Notes: generated by a model from the sequence alone, not told the origin. DNA of 64,000 nt from Streptomyces sp. CB02980 (GCF_014451325.2 NZ_JACSCH020000001.1:781782-845781); one strand, 5' to 3'; shown: positions 17,287-26,213, counted from the stretch's first letter. Program-made: numbers and translations.

Positions 17287-18654
17287 ATGGACGCGCGTGA
17301 GGCGGCGCTCCGACAGGCGTACGAGCATGCTGTCCGGTGGCTGGCGAGCCTGTCCGACCGCCGGATTCCCGCCCGCGCTTCGGTCGACGAGATCGTGAAC
17401 GCGCTCGGTGCCGAACTGCCTGCCGGCCCCGGCACGCCCGCCGACGTCGTCGACCTGCTGGCCACGGCCTGTGAACCGGGGCTCACCGCGTTCCCCAGCG
17501 GCCGCTTCTACGGGTTCGTGGTGGGCGGCACCGAGCCGGCCGCGCTGGCTGCCGACTGGCTGGTCAGCGCCTGGGACCAGAACTGTGTGATGCGCACCGT
17601 CTCGCCCGCGTACACGGCGGCGGAGGAGATCGCCGGCGCCTGGTTGCTCGATCTGCTCGGCCTGCCGGGGGACAGCTCCGTGGGCTTCACCACGGGTGCG
17701 ACGATGGCGAACTTCACGTGCCTCGCCGCCGGGCGGGACACGGTGCTGCGGCGCACCGGCTGGAACGTCGCCCGTGACGGCCTCACGGGTGGCCCGCCCG
17801 TGCGTGTCGTCGCCGGCGAGTCCCGGCACATGGCCATCGACCTGGCCTTGCGCTACCTCGGGCTCGGCCGGCCCGACCTGGTGGCCGCGGACGATCAAGG
17901 ACGCATCGAGCCCGAGGCCCTGCGCAGGGCGCTGACCACCGGCGGACAGAGCCCCACGATCGTGATCCTCCAGGCCGGCGACATCCATTCCGGCGCCTTC
18001 GATCCCTTCGCCGCCGGCATCCGTGCCGCGCGCGAGGCAGACGCCTGGGTCCATGTCGACGGCGCGTTCGGACTGTGGGCAGCCGCCTCGCCGCACTACG
18101 CCCACCTGACGGCGGGCTGCGCGGACGCGGACTCCTGGGCGACGGACGCCCACAAGACGCTGAACGTCCCCTACGACTGCGGACTCGCGATCGTGCGCGA
18201 CGCGTCCGCGGTCCGGGCGGCGATGGGCCAGCGTGGCGACTACCTCATCCAGCACGAACACGGCGACCCCATCGACAAGGTGCCCGAACTCTCCCGGCGC
18301 GGCAGAGCGTTCACCGTGTGGGCCGCCCTCAGGTCCCTCGGCCGATCAGGCGTCTCCGACCTCGTCGAGCGGCTGTGCCGCCACGCCTCCGCGTTCGCCG
18401 CCGGCATCACCGGGATCGACGGCGCGACCGTTCTCAACGAGGTCGCGTTCACACAGGTCTGCGCCGAGTTCGGCAGCGACGGACGCACCGACCGGGTACT
18501 TGCCAGGCTGCTCGACGACGGCACCGCCTGGATCAGCGGCTCCACCTGGCACGGCAGACGCGTCATGCGGATCTCGGTGAGCAACTGGTCGACCACCGAC
18601 GACGATGTGACGCGCACACTCGACGCGATCCGGCGCGCGGCCGCAGAGGCCTGA
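17287..18654 (+). CDS. Pyridoxal-phosphate-dependent decarboxylase (group II)
   Basis: A 455-residue fold-type I PLP enzyme of the aromatic-amino-acid/glutamate decarboxylase family. It shows GFTTGATMANFTCLAAGRD for the phosphate-binding turn, HVDGAFGLWAA with the aspartate contacting the PLP nitrogen, and ATDAHKTLNVPYDCG with the Schiff-base lysine. Length and motif order are complete. The ATG at 17287 is followed by MDAREAALRQAYEHAVRWL, typical of these N-termini. It would decarboxylate an amino acid or act as a related lyase; the substrate is not deducible. It follows the decayed ABC genes and appears monocistronic. Confidence 0.88.
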   Translation: MDAREAALRQAYEHAVRWLASLSDRRIPARASVDEIVNALGAELPAGPGTPADVVDLLATACEPGLTAFPSGRFYGFVVGGTEPAALAADWLVSAWDQNCVMRTVSPAYTAAEEIAGAWLLDLLGLPGDSSVGFTTGATMANFTCLAAGRDTVLRRTGWNVARDGLTGGPPVRVVAGESRHMAIDLALRYLGLGRPDLVAADDQGRIEPEALRRALTTGGQSPTIVILQAGDIHSGAFDPFAAGIRAAREADAWVHVDGAFGLWAAASPHYAHLTAGCADADSWATDAHKTLNVPYDCGLAIVRDASAVRAAMGQRGDYLIQHEHGDPIDKVPELSRRGRAFTVWAALRSLGRSGVSDLVERLCRHASAFAAGITGIDGATVLNEVAFTQVCAEFGSDGRTDRVLARLLDDGTAWISGSTWHGRRVMRISVSNWSTTDDDVTRTLDAIRRAAAEA

Positions 18655-18962
18655 CGGCAGTCGAACCGCCCGTCGAACCACCCGTCGCACGCCCCTGCAC
18701 CAGGAGTGGCACGAGCTGGAGGACGCAAAGGGGCCCGCCAGCACTCCGAGGGCGGTGTTCGAGGCGTGGTCGACGGTGATCGACGCCTTCCGGCAGGTCG
18801 GGCCCGAGACCGTCTCCACGCCACCTGCGTTCGAAGACTCCGCACACCTTGCCGCCGGACTTCGTCGTTCGAGGCCCGGCGGCACGGTATGCGTGGGGGA
18901 ATCGCTCCGGCGTTCATCTCTCTGCGCGGACGGAGTGCACTGTCGTGTCGCGCGGAGTGCGG
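18655..18962. other. Gap without a supported gene
   Basis: The 308 bases between the decarboxylase stop and the convergent GH12 gene carry a short open stretch (VFEAWSTVIDAFRQVGPETV around 18755) that might be a remnant, but no family, ribosome site or conserved start supports it. Confidence 0.4.
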
Positions 18963-19727
18963 CTAGATGCTTGATCCGCCGCCGGATGTGTTGTTCCACC
19001 AGGCGCTGTAGGAGTTCAGCGAGTACCGCTTCTGCACGCCGCTGGTCGAGGTGATCTCAAGGCCGAACTGCATCGTGTCGAAATCGGTGTTGCGCAGGAG
19101 GTTCTGCGACGCGGCCCATCGCCAGACCGCCGAGGCGTCGATGCTGCCGGTGTCGGTCTGTTGGGCGGGGATGAGCTGCAGGACGTTCCAGCCGGGATCG
19201 ACCTGCCAGACCGACGCGTACAGGATGCCGCCGACGGTCACGTTGGACGCGATCTGCCTTCCCCAGCCGCCTGCCGTCCCGGACCAGCTGGTGAAGACCA
19301 TGATCTCGTCCTGGTTGCCGGTCGACCAGAGGTCGCTCGTCCAGTTCCAGTGGTCGCTGCCGGCGACGGGAGCCGACGACGTGTTGTACCAGAAGCCCGC
19401 CGAGTTCAACTGCGACAGGGGCGTCCGGGGCCGGACCGAGGTGTTCGGGTAGGACTTGATCCCGCCGCCGGAGTGGTTGGCATCGACGTACCAGGACTTG
19501 ATGCTGTTCACGGTCTGACACTGCGTGCCGTGGTTTTCGCCCCAGACGTTGTTGTAGATCGTCCAGGTGCCCTGGGTGTACTGACCCCACCGGTCGCAGG
19601 TGGCGCTTGCCTGGGCCTGCGCCGGAGACGCGAAGCTCAGGAACCCGGCGATCACGGCGACGATCAGGGCGAGCCGTCCGAACCCGGCCGACTTGCTGCT
19701 GATGGATTCAAGGGATTGCCCACTCAT
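18963..19727 (-). CDS. Secreted glycoside hydrolase family 12 (endoglucanase/xyloglucanase-like)
   Basis: A 254-residue secreted protein. The signal peptide has a basic/polar start, a core ALIVAVIAGFLSFA and a probable cleavage after SPAQAQA. The mature part shows GH12 features: CDRWGQYTQGTWTIYNNVWG at its start, DEIMVFTSWSG carrying the likely nucleophile Glu, and FGLEITST carrying the likely acid/base Glu. GH12 enzymes hydrolyse beta-1,4-glucan or xyloglucan outside the cell. No carbohydrate-binding module is attached. The ATG at 19727 has a GGAGGG site. It is monocistronic. Confidence 0.86.
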   Translation of the reverse strand: MSGQSLESISSKSAGFGRLALIVAVIAGFLSFASPAQAQASATCDRWGQYTQGTWTIYNNVWGENHGTQCQTVNSIKSWYVDANHSGGGIKSYPNTSVRPRTPLSQLNSAGFWYNTSSAPVAGSDHWNWTSDLWSTGNQDEIMVFTSWSGTAGGWGRQIASNVTVGGILYASVWQVDPGWNVLQLIPAQQTDTGSIDASAVWRWAASQNLLRNTDFDTMQFGLEITSTSGVQKRYSLNSYSAWWNNTSGGGSSI

Positions 19728-19814
19728 GTGTCCCTCCAAGGACGGCGATGGGTTGTTCCGGACCCCGCCGAAAGCGATTCGGCCGAGACGGTCGATCGGC
19801 TGACGTGGTGACAC

Positions 19815-20189
19815 CTTCGCTCCGTTCGCATGCGGTGCAGCTCGCGATGGTGGGTGGCTCGTGTCGTCGAGGTGGCGCGCTCAAGAGCTGCGGGAACGGT
19901 GCTCGGTCCCCTTGCTTTCAAGCACCGGTCTGCCAGACGCAGTTGCACACTGTCGAAGCGCTTGCGTCCCGCCGGACAGTAATGATGGGACGTCTGAACA
20001 GCAAGACTCTGCGCAGGAAGACACACTTCTTTCACCTGTGGACATCGCCGTCGATGCGCTTCGAACAGCGCCGCCGCGCCCGCCACCTGGCCTTCACGGA
20101 ACCGCTACTGGCCCCGGTGGATGTGGCGGAAGGTGCCGGGGCGGGTGCCGGTCAACGGGATCTTGTGAACGATTTCCACCGGCGTCTGC
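19815..20189. other. Gap without a supported gene
   Basis: This stretch upstream of the GH12 gene holds its promoter region and open frames with no recognisable family. Sequence just before 20190 may be the decayed 5' part of the following IS5 remnant, but I cannot align it. Confidence 0.4.
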
Positions 20190-20424
20190 GTGAACTCGAC
20201 GACGGTGCGGGCGCATCAGCATGCGGCCGGGGCCAGAAAAGAGGGCCTGGGAAGGCGAAGCGGTCGGTCGGTCACGCGGCGGGCTGACCACCAAGATCCA
20301 CCTCGCCTGCGTCGGCGAGGGCCGGCTCAAGCAGAGCCGGGCCCTGGCCACTCGCTACGACAAACGCGCCCGGCACTGCCGAGCCATGGTCACCGTCGCC
20401 CGCCTACGACTCCGGCTCCCATGA
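20190..20424 (+). pseudogene. IS5-family transposase remnant
   Basis: Pieces of a Streptomyces IS5-family transposase are readable in two frames. STTVRAHQHAAGARKEG around 20193-20243 is the segment containing the first catalytic region. RSRGGLTTKIHLACVGEGR follows in another frame. RLKQSRALATRYDKRARHCR, the family C-terminal signature, follows immediately. About 100 codons with the second Asp and the Glu are deleted. No terminal repeats were found. Confidence 0.75.
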
Positions 20425-20458
20425 CTGCCCGGACACTCCCTGAAGCCTGTCGTTCGGA

Positions 20459-21346
20459 TCAGGCCGGGATGCGGGTCCCTGCGCCGCCGACCCTGATCCG
20501 CCGGTCGCCCGCCCGCAGTTCCACCGTCAGGACGCCGGGGCGTCCCATGTCCTCCCCTTGGTGGAGGGTGAGGACCGTCGCCTCGGGGACGAGTCCGAGC
20601 TCACGGGCGTACGCGCCGAAGGCGGCGGCCGCCGCCCCGGTCGCCGGGTCCTCGACCACACCGCCCACCGGGAAGGGGGCGCGGACGTGGAAGACCTCCG
20701 CAGAGGCGCGCCAGACCAACTCCAGCGTCGTCAGGTCGAGCCGGTGCATGAGGGTCTCCAGGCGGGCGAAGTCGTACGCCAGGTGGGCCAGGCGCTCTCG
20801 GCTCGCGGCGGCAAGGATCAGATGGCGGGCGCCCGCGAAGGCGATGCGGGGAGGCAGGGCGGGATCGAGGTCGCCGGCCGGCCAGTCGAGCGCGGCGAGT
20901 GCCTCTGCCAGGTCATCGGCCGCGACCTCCTCGATGTGCGGCTCGACGCTCGTGAGTGTGGCCCGCAACGCCCCGCCCTCGCGCGTCACGGTGACCGGCA
21001 CGGTCCCGGCCCGCGTGGTGAATACCAGGTCGCCGGGACCGATGCGCTCGCCGAGGGCCACGGCCGTCGCGACGGTGGCGTGACCGCAGAAGGGCACTTC
21101 CGCCTTGGGGCTGAAGTAGCGGATGGTGTACGCGCGCCCGGCGTCCGACGCGCCGGAGCCCGCTCCCTCGGACGGCGCAGTCAGGAACGCGCTCTCGCTG
21201 TAGCCGACTTCGGCGGCGATCGCCAGCATCTCCTCGTCGCTGAGGCCCGTGGCGTCGAGAACGATTCCGGCGGGATTGCCTCCCTCGGGATCGTCGGAGA
21301 AGGCGGTGTAACGCAGGACGTCGGGGGTTTCCCGTGTGGAGTTCAT
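20459..21346 (-). CDS. PhzF family isomerase-like protein
   Basis: A 295-residue member of the PhzF/diaminopimelate-epimerase-fold family. The N-terminal block is YTAFSDDPEGGNPAGIVLDA, with the conserved GNPAG. The catalytic-acid region reads VGYSESAFLTAP, and the middle motif is FSPKAEVPFCGHATVATAVAL. The C-terminal domain holds VEDPATGAAAAAFGAYARELG. In PhzF the reaction is isomerisation of a phenazine precursor, but most homologues are uncharacterised. The ATG at 21346 overlaps the stop of a 35-codon peptide gene (ATGA), so the pair is translationally coupled. A TetR gene is divergent. Confidence 0.88.
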   Translation of the reverse strand: MNSTRETPDVLRYTAFSDDPEGGNPAGIVLDATGLSDEEMLAIAAEVGYSESAFLTAPSEGAGSGASDAGRAYTIRYFSPKAEVPFCGHATVATAVALGERIGPGDLVFTTRAGTVPVTVTREGGALRATLTSVEPHIEEVAADDLAEALAALDWPAGDLDPALPPRIAFAGARHLILAAASRERLAHLAYDFARLETLMHRLDLTTLELVWRASAEVFHVRAPFPVGGVVEDPATGAAAAAFGAYARELGLVPEATVLTLHQGEDMGRPGVLTVELRAGDRRIRVGGAGTRIPA

Positions 21347-21450
21347 GCCGGGGCAACGGCGGGGGCCCCCGGGTTGATTCCCCAGGTAGGGACCGTCTCG
21401 GAGCTCCGCTCCGCGGTCACGATCTCGGCGATCTCGGCTTCTGCGCTCAT
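21343..21450 (-). CDS. 35-residue peptide gene coupled to the phzF-like gene
   Basis: A short gene beginning MSAEAEIAEIVTAERSSETV and ending in a Trp-, Pro- and Ala-rich tail (PTWGINPGAPAVAPA). The ATG at 21450 is preceded by a very strong GAGGGGG site with eight-base spacing, and the stop overlaps the phzF ATG. An acidic leader-like half followed by a Gly/Pro/Trp core-like half recalls a processed precursor peptide, but I recognise no family, and a leader peptide for translational coupling is equally possible. Confidence 0.5.
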   Translation of the reverse strand: MSAEAEIAEIVTAERSSETVPTWGINPGAPAVAPA

Positions 21451-21604
21451 GGCATACACCCCCTCGTGTCGATCCGCTCCCGCCCCCGACGATGCTCAAC
21501 GCGCGCGAGCGGACAAGGCACATGGCCGTCCCCGGGTTCCACCGCGCGCGCTCCGCGGCAGCATCGCCGGGAGCTTGAGGCGTGAGCACGGCGATAGAGG
21601 CCGT

Positions 21605-22273
21605 GTGGAATCTGGAACCGGCCGCCGAGTTGATCATCGGTGCCAGATCCGCCGCGAGACGGAACGTGAGATTCTCGACGCCGCCGAGCGGTTGCTGCGC
21701 GAGCGGCCCTTTCGTGAGATCAGCGTCGATGCCGTGATGAGCCAGACCGGGCTCAAGCGCCCTGCGTTCTACGTGCACTTTCGAGACCGGCACGATCTGG
21801 CCCTGCGCGTCGTGGAGAACGCCGGCCGCACCCTGTTCGAGATGACCGACCGCTGGTTGCGCGGCGAGGACCCGGCGGCCGACGCCCGTCGCGCCTTCGA
21901 GGGCTTGGTCGAGGTCTACGTCGAGCACGGCTCTGTCCTACGCGCGCTGGCCGACGCCGCCGCGAGCGACGAGAAAGTCGAGCGCGCCTATAACGCGCTC
22001 GTCCAGCGCTTCATCGACGCTACCGTCCGGCACATCCGAGATGAGCAAGCCCGCGGTCGAATCGGTGAACTCGCGGATGTCGAGCAGACGGCCCGTGCCC
22101 TGATCTGGATGGACGAGCGGTACCTCTCCGAAGCCCTTGGTCGCGAACCGCACGCCGATCCGCAGGTGGTTGCCGACGTCCTCTACAACATCTGGATGTC
22201 GACGCTCTACAGCGCCGACCCAGCGGTCGCCTCACACCGAAGCGCCGCGTCACTACCTGCCGCCGGGCAGTAG
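21605..22273 (+). CDS. TetR/AcrR family transcriptional regulator
   Basis: A 222-residue regulator with an N-terminal DNA-binding domain: REILDAAERLLRERPFREIS, then the recognition part VMSQTGLKRPAFYVHFRDRH. This is followed by an alpha-helical ligand domain with EVYVEHGSVLRALADAAASD. The GTG at 21605 with an AGAGG site is the most plausible start; the region upstream reads out of frame. It is divergent from the peptide-phzF pair, which it may control. Its recognition helix differs from those of the two TetR proteins at 26.3 and 38.0 kb. Confidence 0.88.
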   Translation: MESGTGRRVDHRCQIRRETEREILDAAERLLRERPFREISVDAVMSQTGLKRPAFYVHFRDRHDLALRVVENAGRTLFEMTDRWLRGEDPAADARRAFEGLVEVYVEHGSVLRALADAAASDEKVERAYNALVQRFIDATVRHIRDEQARGRIGELADVEQTARALIWMDERYLSEALGREPHADPQVVADVLYNIWMSTLYSADPAVASHRSAASLPAAGQ

Positions 22274-22634
22274 CGGGGCTGCATCCAGGAAGCTGCCGCC
22301 CGGGCACGAGGACCAGGGCAACGCCCGCATCGGGATCTCCCCAACCCGGCGATGTCTACCTCGCCCCGGCAAGGCGCCCTGGCCACCACACCAGCCGGTG
22401 ACCACCCACGCCCGAAAGCCCATGGGCACTGCGCACACCCCTGCAGATGAGGGCAGCGGGCCTCGGGCAGCCTGCTGCGTCCTCACGCAGGTCGCCGCGA
22501 GCAGATCCGCTGACCGGCAGGGCCATGGGAGTAGCGGTGATGCAAAGGCTCGCCGCAGGGGCGGCAGTCGGTCGACTGCCGCCCCTGCGACACGTTCACA
22601 GGCGCCACGGCACGCGCCTCGCACCTCCCGGCCG
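22274..22634. other. Gap without a supported gene
   Basis: Between the TetR gene and the small membrane-protein frame on the minus strand lie about 360 bases with no credible start, ribosome site or family match. A short inverted repeat (GGGGCGGCAGTCG / CGACTGCCGCCCC, about 22558-22584) could terminate the minus-strand small gene. Confidence 0.45.
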
Positions 22635-22775
22635 CTACTCCTGGGCGCGCGCACCCAGCATGTCCACCGCGTTGAGGAACAGATACGCGCCGAGGACGTA
22701 GAAGAACACTCGCCATGCGACACCCTTCGTCTTCCATCGCTCGGACGCTCGTTCCGTGTCGTCACCCTCGCTGAT
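22635..22775 (-). CDS. Small DUF6126-like membrane protein, no standard start codon
   Basis: About 46 residues: a polar start rich in Glu/Asp/Arg, then ERWKTKGVAWRVFFYVLGAY and a single hydrophobic span ending in VDMLGARAQE. The WRVFFY pattern is typical of tiny Streptomyces membrane proteins of the DUF6126 type. A GAGAGGAGG ribosome site is present, but the codon at the right distance is ATC (22775), and an in-frame TGA lies just upstream. Either initiation is non-canonical or the start codon has mutated and the gene is dead. Confidence 0.42.
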   Translation of the reverse strand: MSEGDDTERASERWKTKGVAWRVFFYVLGAYLFLNAVDMLGARAQE

Positions 22776-22862
22776 CGCGACAGCCTCCTCTCAGGACGGC
22801 GCATGGCCGGCGGGGGTGCTGCGGATGCGGAACTTGACAACCCCTCGCCGGAACATTCTAAA

Positions 22863-22879
22863 CTCAAAGTGGAATCGAA
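22863..22879. promoter_or_regulatory. TCGA-N7-TCGA type operator (degenerate)
   Basis: The site reads CTCAA-AGTGGAA-TCGAA and has the same 5-7-5 geometry as the operators of the catabolic island. A TTGACA at 22834 and TAAACT at 22859 form a possible promoter that the site overlaps. Downstream are a leader ORF and the two-span membrane protein gene. Confidence 0.5.
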
Positions 22880-23000
22880 GACGACTTTTGTTTCCGGCTC
22901 ACCATCCACCAGCGAGATCTCAGCTGATCGTGGCCAGGGCCGCGCGGATCGTCGGTCAGCGCGGCGGTCTCCACGGCTGGGCAGGCAGGAGCACGAACTC

Positions 23001-23048
23001 ATGAGCGGCACGATCGACAGCCATGCCCTTGCGGGCACACCCCGATGA
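23001..23048 (+). CDS. 15-residue upstream ORF coupled to the 23045 gene
   Basis: The peptide MSGTIDSHALAGTPR ends in TGA that overlaps the ATG of the next gene (ATGA). A GGAG lies 9-12 bases before its ATG. The arrangement copies that of the leader ORF at 48804, also downstream of an operator of the same type. It may act only to deliver ribosomes to the next gene. Confidence 0.4.
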   Translation: MSGTIDSHALAGTPR

Positions 23049-23353
23049 ACACCGATGCCTGCGGCACCACCCGACACGTCGACCTTCGGGGGTACTCCGG
23101 CAGAGCGCGTGAATGGCAGAAGGCGAGCTGGAACCGGGTACTGCGTGAAGTGGTCGTCGGAAGCCTGATCATGCTCATACCTGCCCTCCTCCTGGGATTC
23201 TTCATCTCCTGGGAGATGGGCACAGCCGTCATCATGGTGACCGCGGGAGCGGCCGCACTCTCCTCGCTCTTCTTCTCCTTCAGGGGGCACACGCTGAGAT
23301 GCGCGGCCAAGAAGGGCGTCGTTCTCGCGCTCGGTTGGTGGGAGCGGGTCTGA
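23045..23353 (+). CDS. Small protein with two predicted membrane spans
   Basis: A 102-residue protein with a polar first third, two hydrophobic spans (about residues 39-58 and 62-80) and a basic-then-hydrophobic tail ending GVVLALGWWERV. I do not recognise the family. Its position 166 bp after a degenerate catabolic-island operator suggests it could belong to that regulon. Its start codon overlaps the stop of a short upstream ORF. Confidence 0.55.
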   Translation: MNTDACGTTRHVDLRGYSGRAREWQKASWNRVLREVVVGSLIMLIPALLLGFFISWEMGTAVIMVTAGAAALSSLFFSFRGHTLRCAAKKGVVLALGWWERV

Positions 23354-23477
23354 AGCCCGCGCTGTTCACTCCTGTGACATGACGCCTCAGCGGCGATGGC
23401 ACATCCCGCCTGCGAGCCTCGGCCGGCGCGGTGCATGCTCCCCGCGCCACGACCGCCTTCGGCCACTTCGGCCCTCG

Positions 23478-24179
23478 TCAGACGCTGTCCAGAGCGGAGA
23501 CGAGACTGGCCACGGTGATGGTATTGAAAACGAACGCGATACACGCGTTGGCCGTCACAGTCCGGCGCATCTCCTTGGACATCACGGTGACATCGGTCGT
23601 GCCGAACGTCGTCATGACCGAGAAGGCGAAATAGATGTAGTCGATCCAGATCAAGTTTCCGTCGCCGGGAAACTCAAGTGCCCGCTCTCCTTCCACAAGG
23701 TTGTCGGCTTGGAAGGCGACCGCGAAGGAGACGGCGACGCAGATCCAGGCGACGGCCACCAGGGCGAGGGCCGCAAGCGCTCGGGGAACCGGTTCGAACG
23801 CAGAGCCGATGTGCCCGGGACGCCACACGACCGCCACGACCAGGGCGGCGGCCGCGATGAAGAGGGAAACCCCTGGCCCGGGTGCCGTCCCGTACACGTA
23901 CCGCTGGAGCATCGTGCCCCGCGTCTCCCGGCCGGCCCAGGTGCGCACCCGCTCCGGAGGGGCGGTCGAGAAGGCGATGGTCGTGATCAGGAGATAGGGA
24001 AAGAGGTAGGCGAGCAACAGCAGCACGCACACATCAGCCCCCGAGTAGCGCGCCCAGCTGCGATCGATACCGAGAAGCAGTGCTGCTGTTCCTGCGGCGA
24101 TGCATCCACTCAGCGCCGACCGGCGGCGTTCGGAGAGCCACTCGTTCCGGCTGCGAGCCCCGGGACGCGACTGCTGCAC
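23478..24179 (-). CDS. DUF1345 membrane protein
   Basis: A 233-residue integral membrane protein with about five to six spans. The DUF1345 signature region near the C-terminus reads FPGDGNLIWIDYIYFAFSVM followed by TTFGTTDVTVMSKEMRR. The family function is unknown; the TTFGTTD segment superficially resembles a K+-channel selectivity region, but no channel activity is established. It is convergent with the two-span protein and followed upstream by a decayed antiporter fragment. Confidence 0.85.
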   Translation of the reverse strand: MQQSRPGARSRNEWLSERRRSALSGCIAAGTAALLLGIDRSWARYSGADVCVLLLLAYLFPYLLITTIAFSTAPPERVRTWAGRETRGTMLQRYVYGTAPGPGVSLFIAAAALVVAVVWRPGHIGSAFEPVPRALAALALVAVAWICVAVSFAVAFQADNLVEGERALEFPGDGNLIWIDYIYFAFSVMTTFGTTDVTVMSKEMRRTVTANACIAFVFNTITVASLVSALDSV

Positions 24180-24481
24180 GGGCGAACTCCTCAGGACTTC
24201 CGGCTGTCGACCACGTCGAGTCCCGAAGCTACGGCATCACGCCGGCCCACCAGCGGTGCGCGCCGGGGTGTCGTCATGCTCGAACGCCCGCGGGCCACCT
24301 GGGCGCCCGTGGAGCACCCTTCGTGCCGTTCTCGACCCACGACGGCATTTGAGCACCATGCTGAACGGCCTCGGGCCGATAGGCGGCCCATCGGGACCGA
24401 GGGGACGAAGCGAGTAGCCAGACCGCAACGAAGCCGATGAGTTCGCCGGCCAGAACCGCGTACCCGGGCCCCTGAAAACGT

Positions 24482-24769
24482 TCACGACGAGGTCGTGAAG
24501 CCGTCGCCGTCGGCCGGGAGCTGATTGGCCACGCAGAGTACGACGACGAGGGAGATCAACCCGTCGTCGAAACCTCCCTCGATGTTCAGGGCCGCCCGTA
24601 CCCGCAGGGGAACCCTTTCGTCCCTCAGGAGGACCGGGGCGAGATCCATAGGCATCACGCAGACTGCGGCCACGGTAGGGAGCCACCAGTTCGTTCCGGG
24701 GAAGAGCAGGGCGCCGGCGAGGATGACGGAGGCCGGCAGGGCCGGGCTCAGCAGACGGACTTCTCCCAC
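24482..24769 (-). pseudogene. Fragment of a cation/proton antiporter gene
   Basis: About 95 codons with no matching N- or C-terminal parts. The fragment LRDERVPLRVRAALNIEGGF, preceded by VMPMDLAPV, is nearly identical to residues of the intact antiporter at 52949-54172, and flanking residues align with small gaps. It covers roughly residues 88-185 of that protein. No start codon at the proper position or remaining membrane segments exist, so it is a truncated duplicate or a remnant of a related gene. Confidence 0.75.
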
Positions 24770-24833
24770 CGTCCTCCTCGGCTACGGGAGGTTCGGCCGA
24801 CAGTGCTCGTCCCTGTCTTCTACGGATGCCCTC

Positions 24834-26165
24834 TCAGGCCCGCCGGCCGTTGTGCCGGCCGCCGTTGAACCAATCGGCGATACGGTCCACGAGCCAGACC
24901 GCACGGAGACCGGCCCGGGACATGGCCGGCGCGGGGAAGAACCTGGGCTTCTCGCGCCACAGGGCGAGGAGGTCCTCGTGCGGGGTGTCGCCGGCAACGT
25001 GGTCGGCGATCAGCTGCCCGAGGTAGGGGGCTTGCCCCAGGCCGTGCCCATTGCAGCCGATCGAGTAGTGGATGTTGTCGGCGACCCGGCCCGCCACGGG
25101 CAGCCAGCTGGGCGTGACCGCCACCCAGCCGCCCCACGTGCGGTCGAACTCGACGTCCGCGAGGGAGGGGAAGTACGTCCTGAACCCCTCCAGGAGACCG
25201 GCCACTACCGACTCGTCGGCCGTGCGTCCTGGCGACAGCGGGTACTTTCCGCGCTGCAACCTGCGCACGCCGGTGACGATCGTGTTGCGCGACGTCAGCC
25301 GGAAGTTCTGCATGATGGCGTGCTGGGTGACGAGTCCGGACCGGCTGGTCCAGCCCAGAGCGGCGAGGCGGGCGGGATCGATCGGCGCGGTTTCGGCCTC
25401 CGTGACCCAGATCGGAGAGGCCAGTCGCTTCGGGGTGACCGCCAGCTCTCCGCCGAACGCATTCGCGGCCAGCACCACTCGGTCGGCCCGGACGTGACCA
25501 CCGGGCACCGAGACCCGTACACCGGCGCCGGACGCCTCGACGTTCTCGACACGTGTTCGTTCGTATACGCGTACCGTCGAGGCGAGCAGGGCGCGACGCA
25601 CGCCCATGGTCAGCTTCCCCGGGTCCAGCATGCCGCCGACCGGTTCGCGTACCCCGCCGATGAAGCCCCGCGGGATACCGAGTTCGGTGCTGTCCCCGAC
25701 CTCGACCGTCGCGCCCGCTGCGGCGAGGATCTTGGCGACTCGGCGGACCCTGCCCATCTGGCCCTTCGACACCGCGACACCGACATTGCCCGTCGGCTCG
25801 TAGTCGCACTCGATGCCGAGGCGGTCGATGAGAGCCTCGATGAAGTGGGCGGAGTTCTCGGCGAACCTCACGATGGCGGGCAGGCGCTTGGGATAGAGGA
25901 GATTGAGCAACTGGATGTCGCCGCCAGGCCCGCCCGCCAGCTGTCCGGCGTTTCGCGAACTCGAGCCATGGCCGCAGAACTCCGCCTCGAGCAGAACGAC
26001 GTCGACTCCGCGTTCGGCCAGGCGCAGGGCGGTCGACATGCCTCCGAGCCCGCCCCCCACGACCGTCACTTCACAGGTCAGATCGCCCTCTAGCGCTGGA
26101 CTCACATCGGACGGTGCCTCGATCCATCCGGTGAACGTCCTGTAGTCGATGCTGTGGCTTGCCAT
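24834..26165 (-). CDS. FAD-dependent oxidoreductase (DAO family)
   Basis: A 443-residue D-amino-acid-oxidase-type flavoprotein. It has the FAD motif VTVVGGGLGGMSTALRLAERG at about residues 33-53, the adjacent SSRNAGQLAGG typical of gamma-glutamylputrescine-oxidase-like members, and the C-terminal IHYSIGCNGHGLGQAPYLGQ. Such enzymes oxidise amines or amino acids to imines with H2O2. It is divergent from a TetR gene, and the intergenic region holds a 27-bp perfect palindrome, so it is almost certainly under TetR control. It forms the left edge of the catabolic island. Confidence 0.88.
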   Translation of the reverse strand: MASHSIDYRTFTGWIEAPSDVSPALEGDLTCEVTVVGGGLGGMSTALRLAERGVDVVLLEAEFCGHGSSSRNAGQLAGGPGGDIQLLNLLYPKRLPAIVRFAENSAHFIEALIDRLGIECDYEPTGNVGVAVSKGQMGRVRRVAKILAAAGATVEVGDSTELGIPRGFIGGVREPVGGMLDPGKLTMGVRRALLASTVRVYERTRVENVEASGAGVRVSVPGGHVRADRVVLAANAFGGELAVTPKRLASPIWVTEAETAPIDPARLAALGWTSRSGLVTQHAIMQNFRLTSRNTIVTGVRRLQRGKYPLSPGRTADESVVAGLLEGFRTYFPSLADVEFDRTWGGWVAVTPSWLPVAGRVADNIHYSIGCNGHGLGQAPYLGQLIADHVAGDTPHEDLLALWREKPRFFPAPAMSRAGLRAVWLVDRIADWFNGGRHNGRRA

Positions 26166-26213
26166 CTCACCGTTCCTTGCGCGCGCTGCACCCGTGGTGC
26201 GAGCAATTCATTA

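Noticed and set aside
23478..24179. TTFGTTD in the DUF1345 protein taken as a potassium-channel filter
   Set aside because: The surrounding helices and length match DUF1345, and the TxGYG filter is not conserved.
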